Source: Bacteroidales bacterium UBA5281
GTDB lineage: Bacteria > Bacteroidota > Bacteroidia > Bacteroidales > Lentimicrobiaceae
DNA: 25,476 nucleotides
Assembly (NCBI GenBank): GCA_002410555.1
Contig: DHSR01000045.1
Location: 1 to 25,476, forward strand
Reading direction: 5' to 3'
In this document: piece by piece, positions 22,697 through 25,476 of the stretch
Layout of the letters: each line of letters starts with the position of its first letter
How positions within the stretch are numbered: position 1 is the stretch's first letter
Position numbers and translations under genes: made by a program
The notes under the pieces: generated by a model
Seen by the model: the letters and a program-made list of their open reading frames with translations, nothing else
Database searches by the model: none
What the model was told of the DNA's origin: nothing

Positions 22697-23806
22697 ATGA
22701 AAGCACCAGAAATAAAAGAAACCAGATATTGTCGAAAAGAATTTAGTTTTTCATACTATCTTCAGAAGATAGTCCTTTATTTTTCAATTTTATTGTTGAT
22801 TACAACAGGGAATTTCTGCTCAAATGAAAAAACTGAGAAATTAAACAATTTAATACCTTTAGTATCCCAACAGTCAGCAACCATTCAGGATGGCTGCTAT
22901 CATGATATTTTTATTATTCATGATTCATTACTGGTATTAATTTCAGAATGCGATACAATTTATTTTAGTGTTTATAACAAAAATACTCTGAAACTGATTA
23001 CCCGGTTTGGTAAAAAAGGTAAAGGACCTTACGATTTCAACTATCCTTTCCCATTTAAAACCAACAATTTGGATCAGGATAATAAAATATTCTTCGACTT
23101 CTACAATTTAAATTTACCAACATTTACCTCTATTAATTTTGAAGGCATAATAAAGATGGGAAATTTCAAAGGCAATATTAAATCACAAATCACTGATAAA
23201 GAATTATTTGGCCCATCTGAATTCAACCAATTATCCAATGATAACATTGCCGGATTGGATAATGACAATCCCAATGGATTATTCTTAATCTACAACAAAT
23301 CGACTAAAAATATGACATGGATAACCTACACTCCATTATTTAAAGATGTTGAAAGCAGATACCTGAATTCTTTATATTATGGAACTTTGTGCTCGAATGG
23401 GCAAACCCTTGTTTTTGCTTACCGATATCTTGATATCATCTCATTTTACGATTTGGATGGCAAATTATTAAAGCAATATTCTTATTCACAAATAGCAAAA
23501 CCGACATTGTCCACTTCATTTTCCGGTGTCGAAGATACCAACCGTATTTTCTATATTTCATCATTCGGAACAAAAAAATATTATCTGGTCCATAGAGCCG
23601 GCCAACCCTGGAATATACTTCGCGATTCTAAGCTATTCCCTTCAGAAATCTTATCTTTTGATTGGAATGGGAATCTGAAAGCAGCATACAGTCTAGACTA
23701 TACACCTGCTTGTTTTTGTTATGATGAAAAGGAGAATTCAATATTTTGCATTGAGAGAAATTACCCTATTGACGGGACGGTAAATATTAAAAAATACGCA
23801 CTATGA
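22697..23806 (+). CDS. Six-bladed beta-propeller protein (BF3164/TolB-like type)
   Basis: The 369-aa product has an N-terminal hydrophobic segment (about 24-38) followed by NFC-SNEKTE. Cys-41 may be a lipid-anchored residue, but the lipobox is poor because Phe precedes it. The rest has repeated beta blades with the family's hallmark RFGKKGKGPYDFNYPF (about 110-125), where GxGPxEF-like turns are typical of TolB-like propellers of Bacteroidota. The end (PACFCYDEKENSIFCIERNYPI) is shared with the remnant upstream. No enzymatic residues are recognisable; binding of a protein or peptide is the likely role. The stop overlaps the start of the thioredoxin-like gene (ATGA), so the two were translationally coupled. 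Confidence 0.78.
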   Translation: MKAPEIKETRYCRKEFSFSYYLQKIVLYFSILLLITTGNFCSNEKTEKLNNLIPLVSQQSATIQDGCYHDIFIIHDSLLVLISECDTIYFSVYNKNTLKLITRFGKKGKGPYDFNYPFPFKTNNLDQDNKIFFDFYNLNLPTFTSINFEGIIKMGNFKGNIKSQITDKELFGPSEFNQLSNDNIAGLDNDNPNGLFLIYNKSTKNMTWITYTPLFKDVESRYLNSLYYGTLCSNGQTLVFAYRYLDIISFYDLDGKLLKQYSYSQIAKPTLSTSFSGVEDTNRIFYISSFGTKKYYLVHRAGQPWNILRDSKLFPSEILSFDWNGNLKAAYSLDYTPACFCYDEKENSIFCIERNYPIDGTVNIKKYAL

Positions 23807-24386
23807 TGAAAAATATATTAATTATTGCGTTAATTTCATTAAATATTTTCTTATGTGTGATGTTTCTTAAAAGAGATGGAACACATAGATCAGAATTTGA
23901 TAATATTAATACAAATATTATCAATGAAAGATCGGAAGTTATCCAGATCTATTTTTCAAACATTTCAATTTGAAGATGCTAATTTATTAATTACAGATAG
24001 CACATCACAAGTACTGGATTCTATTTTAGATTCAAAGGAGAAATTAATTTTACGCATTAATTTCCCTTATTGTGAAAGTTGTGTTTATCCGGTAATCGAA
24101 AATATTGAAAAATATCACAAAAACTCCAATCAGCAATTTTTAGTATTAACATCATTTCCTAATGATGATTATGCAGAAGAATTTCATAATTTTATGAATG
24201 ATAAATCTGTCAGAGTAATAAATATTTCTAATCAGGACATTTGACAAAAACAATAATTCCGGAGCTTTCTTACTGGTTCTAAAGCCGGATTTATCTTTTC
24301 ACAAGTTATTCTTTCCTAATCAATATAATTATTTTATTATGGAAGAATATACTGCTAAATATTTTAGCCAAAGTACTTTACAATAA
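23803..24386 (+). pseudogene. Membrane-anchored thioredoxin-like protein, broken by two frameshifts
   Basis: The frame from 23803 encodes an N-terminal helix (MMKNILIIALISLNIFLCVMF) and a linker ending IQIYF. It then shifts to the frame that reads QTFQFEDANLLITD ... LILRINFPYCESCVYPVIENIEKY (thioredoxin fold, CESC active site), ending NISNQDI. A third frame continues DKNNNSGAFLLVLKPDLSFHKLFFP to the stop at 24384-24386. Each junction is repaired by removing one T, from TTTTT near 23952-23956 and from TTT near 24240-24242. This gives a normal 193-aa protein. Two identical-type shifts suggest decay, or sequencing errors in homopolymers. The start overlaps the propeller stop. Confidence 0.8.
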
Positions 24387-24572
24387 GAATAATCATCAAT
24401 GAAAAAATAGTCAAATGTCAAATGAAACATAGATTGAACTCAAAACTCGGCTACTTTGCCGCCAAAAAATTGGGCATTCACCCGTAATCTTTTATTTTTT
24501 AATGAATTTCATCGCTGTTTTAGTCAACCGATAAACAATAATTCACTAAATTGCAGCTCAAATATCCTTCGC

Positions 24573-24662
24573 ATGTTCAAAACACTTGCAACTACAACTT
24601 TTTTGGCGGCCCTACTGCTCTTAATAGGCTGCAATTCCTTTATCATCTCCCCGCTTTTTTGA
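24573..24662 (+). pseudogene. Truncated lipoprotein gene start
   Basis: A 29-codon frame encodes a textbook lipoprotein signal: MFKTLATTT, a hydrophobic core FLAALLLLI, and the lipobox IGC followed by NS. It ends at a stop seven residues later. A different frame stays open for about 40 codons past this point (for example ENPSPPDQKLF), so the original gene may have been frameshifted just after the lipobox. The product cannot be named. Confidence 0.45.
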
Positions 24663-24988
24663 AAACCCTTCCCCACCTGACCAGAAACTGTTTTTGAATT
24701 TATTGCCCGCAGGCAAGCTACGAAATACGAAACAGTTCAACATAAATGACCATACTTTTGGATAAACCAAGTTGAATTTTAAAATTTTACAACATTCTTC
24801 AGCTACGAATACCCGAAAAAAGCATACGAATAATAAACAGATATGAACGAATATGAATTTGACCTCATTCGCACTATCCAATTGTTTTATCTTTATAGAC
24901 GATTAATCTCAAGCGAATGTTTTACCAACACTCCATACATCACATTATACTACCAACCGCCGGTGGTGATGCTCAAATGCCCATTACC

Positions 24989-25023
<35 letters not shown>

Positions 25024-25207
25024 TCTCCCCACACAACATATTTAACCCTAACCTTTTAAACCCATTAGCACATCCACACCGCACGGCCATGCTATTGCAC
25101 TGGTATAATTTGGTGGTGAAGGATGTGCCGACGTGAGATGCTTTTTTAAGAGTAATTCATGGAGTAAGCTCAAACTCCGAAGATATTAATTTAAAAACTT
25201 TTAAGCC

Positions 25208-25471
25208 ATGAAAAAATTAATTTTAATTATACTTGCCGGTAATTTTGCCATATTAACTACGGTATTTAGCTTAAGTCCCAAACATGGAATGGCTATACCA
25301 GAATTAAAATGGGATGCCACTGAACATGTTTGCAATCTTCCAGGTCATTCTGGACAATATACCAGGGGGGAGTGTTTTCAGGAGGTCGGTGGCCGCTGGA
25401 TTAGCTGTACTGATTGGGATTGCACCTCTACCTGTGGAGCAACACCCATATATGGCTATGAAATTAATTAG
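25208..25471 (+). CDS. Small secreted cysteine-rich peptide
   Basis: The 87-aa product starts MKKLILIILAGNFAILTTVF, a basic and hydrophobic leader, followed by SLSPKHGMAIPELKW. The C-terminal half is rich in Cys (42, 56, 67, 72, 76), Trp and Gly: HVCNLPGHSGQYTRGEC ... RWISCTDWDCTSTCG. This plan (short leader, short linker, Cys- and Trp-rich tail) recalls the NVEALA-type peptides of Bacteroidota, which I recall as frequent neighbours of six-bladed propeller genes. The NVEAL motif itself is not present, so membership is not claimed. The odd number of cysteines would allow two disulfides and one free thiol. The gene is complete, with its stop 5 nt before the window end. Confidence 0.7.
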   Translation: MKKLILIILAGNFAILTTVFSLSPKHGMAIPELKWDATEHVCNLPGHSGQYTRGECFQEVGGRWISCTDWDCTSTCGATPIYGYEIN

Positions 25472-25476
25472 CAAAA

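Noticed and set aside
24621..24881. 86-codon open frame on the minus strand
   Set aside because: It has no recognisable domain, unusual composition, and overlaps the truncated lipoprotein start on the other strand; it is probably a chance frame.

Overview
The window is chromosomal DNA from a member of the Bacteroidota, most likely class Bacteroidia. The evidence is a type IX secretion system (T9SS) plug protein, a secreted protein with a T9SS C-terminal sorting domain, an rpsF-rpsR-rplI cluster, TAnnTTTG (-7) promoter boxes of the Bacteroidota type, almost no Shine-Dalgarno sequences, and BF3164/TolB-like six-bladed propeller genes. No species can be named from sequence alone.

Layout. 1-1938: a heptamer repeat, then a sigma-54 activator of the AcoR type on the minus strand. 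2315-3730: a small lipoprotein and L-threonine aldolase. 3731-4169: an intergenic region with two G-rich direct repeats around a perfect 13-bp hairpin. 4170-8341: three envelope genes on the plus strand, namely a CrtC/AttH lipocalin-like T9SS cargo, an LpxR-family lipid A deacylase and a CapA-type metallophosphatase; the last two are 2 nt apart. 8443-9726: an NCS2 nucleobase permease on the minus strand. 10158-11043: a thioredoxin-like/glutaredoxin fusion and a stand-alone GroES, closed by a terminator that abuts the convergent T9SS plug gene (11101-12459).

12689-18633 is a complete nqrABCDEF operon for the Na+-pumping NADH:quinone oxidoreductase. A terminator and then apbE (18715-19713), the flavin transferase that attaches FMN to NqrB and NqrC, follow it. 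Convergent with apbE is a 62-aa single-helix protein with a C-x12-CxC-x7-C tail that resembles NqrM, the factor needed to build the iron centre between NqrD and NqrE. Structural genes and both maturation functions may therefore sit together. Next, on the minus strand, come a TrmH/SpoU RNA methyltransferase and rpsF-rpsR-rplI with its own terminator. rplI has a strong Shine-Dalgarno, the only one I see in the window.

22200-25476 is accessory DNA, visibly more AT-rich and partly decayed. It holds a 54-codon remnant homologous to the C-terminus of the next gene, the intact six-bladed propeller protein, a translationally coupled thioredoxin-like gene broken by two +1 frameshifts (both in T runs), a truncated lipoprotein start, a 28-bp (AG)14 microsatellite, and a short secreted cysteine-rich peptide. 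Propeller, membrane-anchored thioredoxin fold and small Cys-rich peptide look like one functional set. This is the best candidate here for an under-described system.
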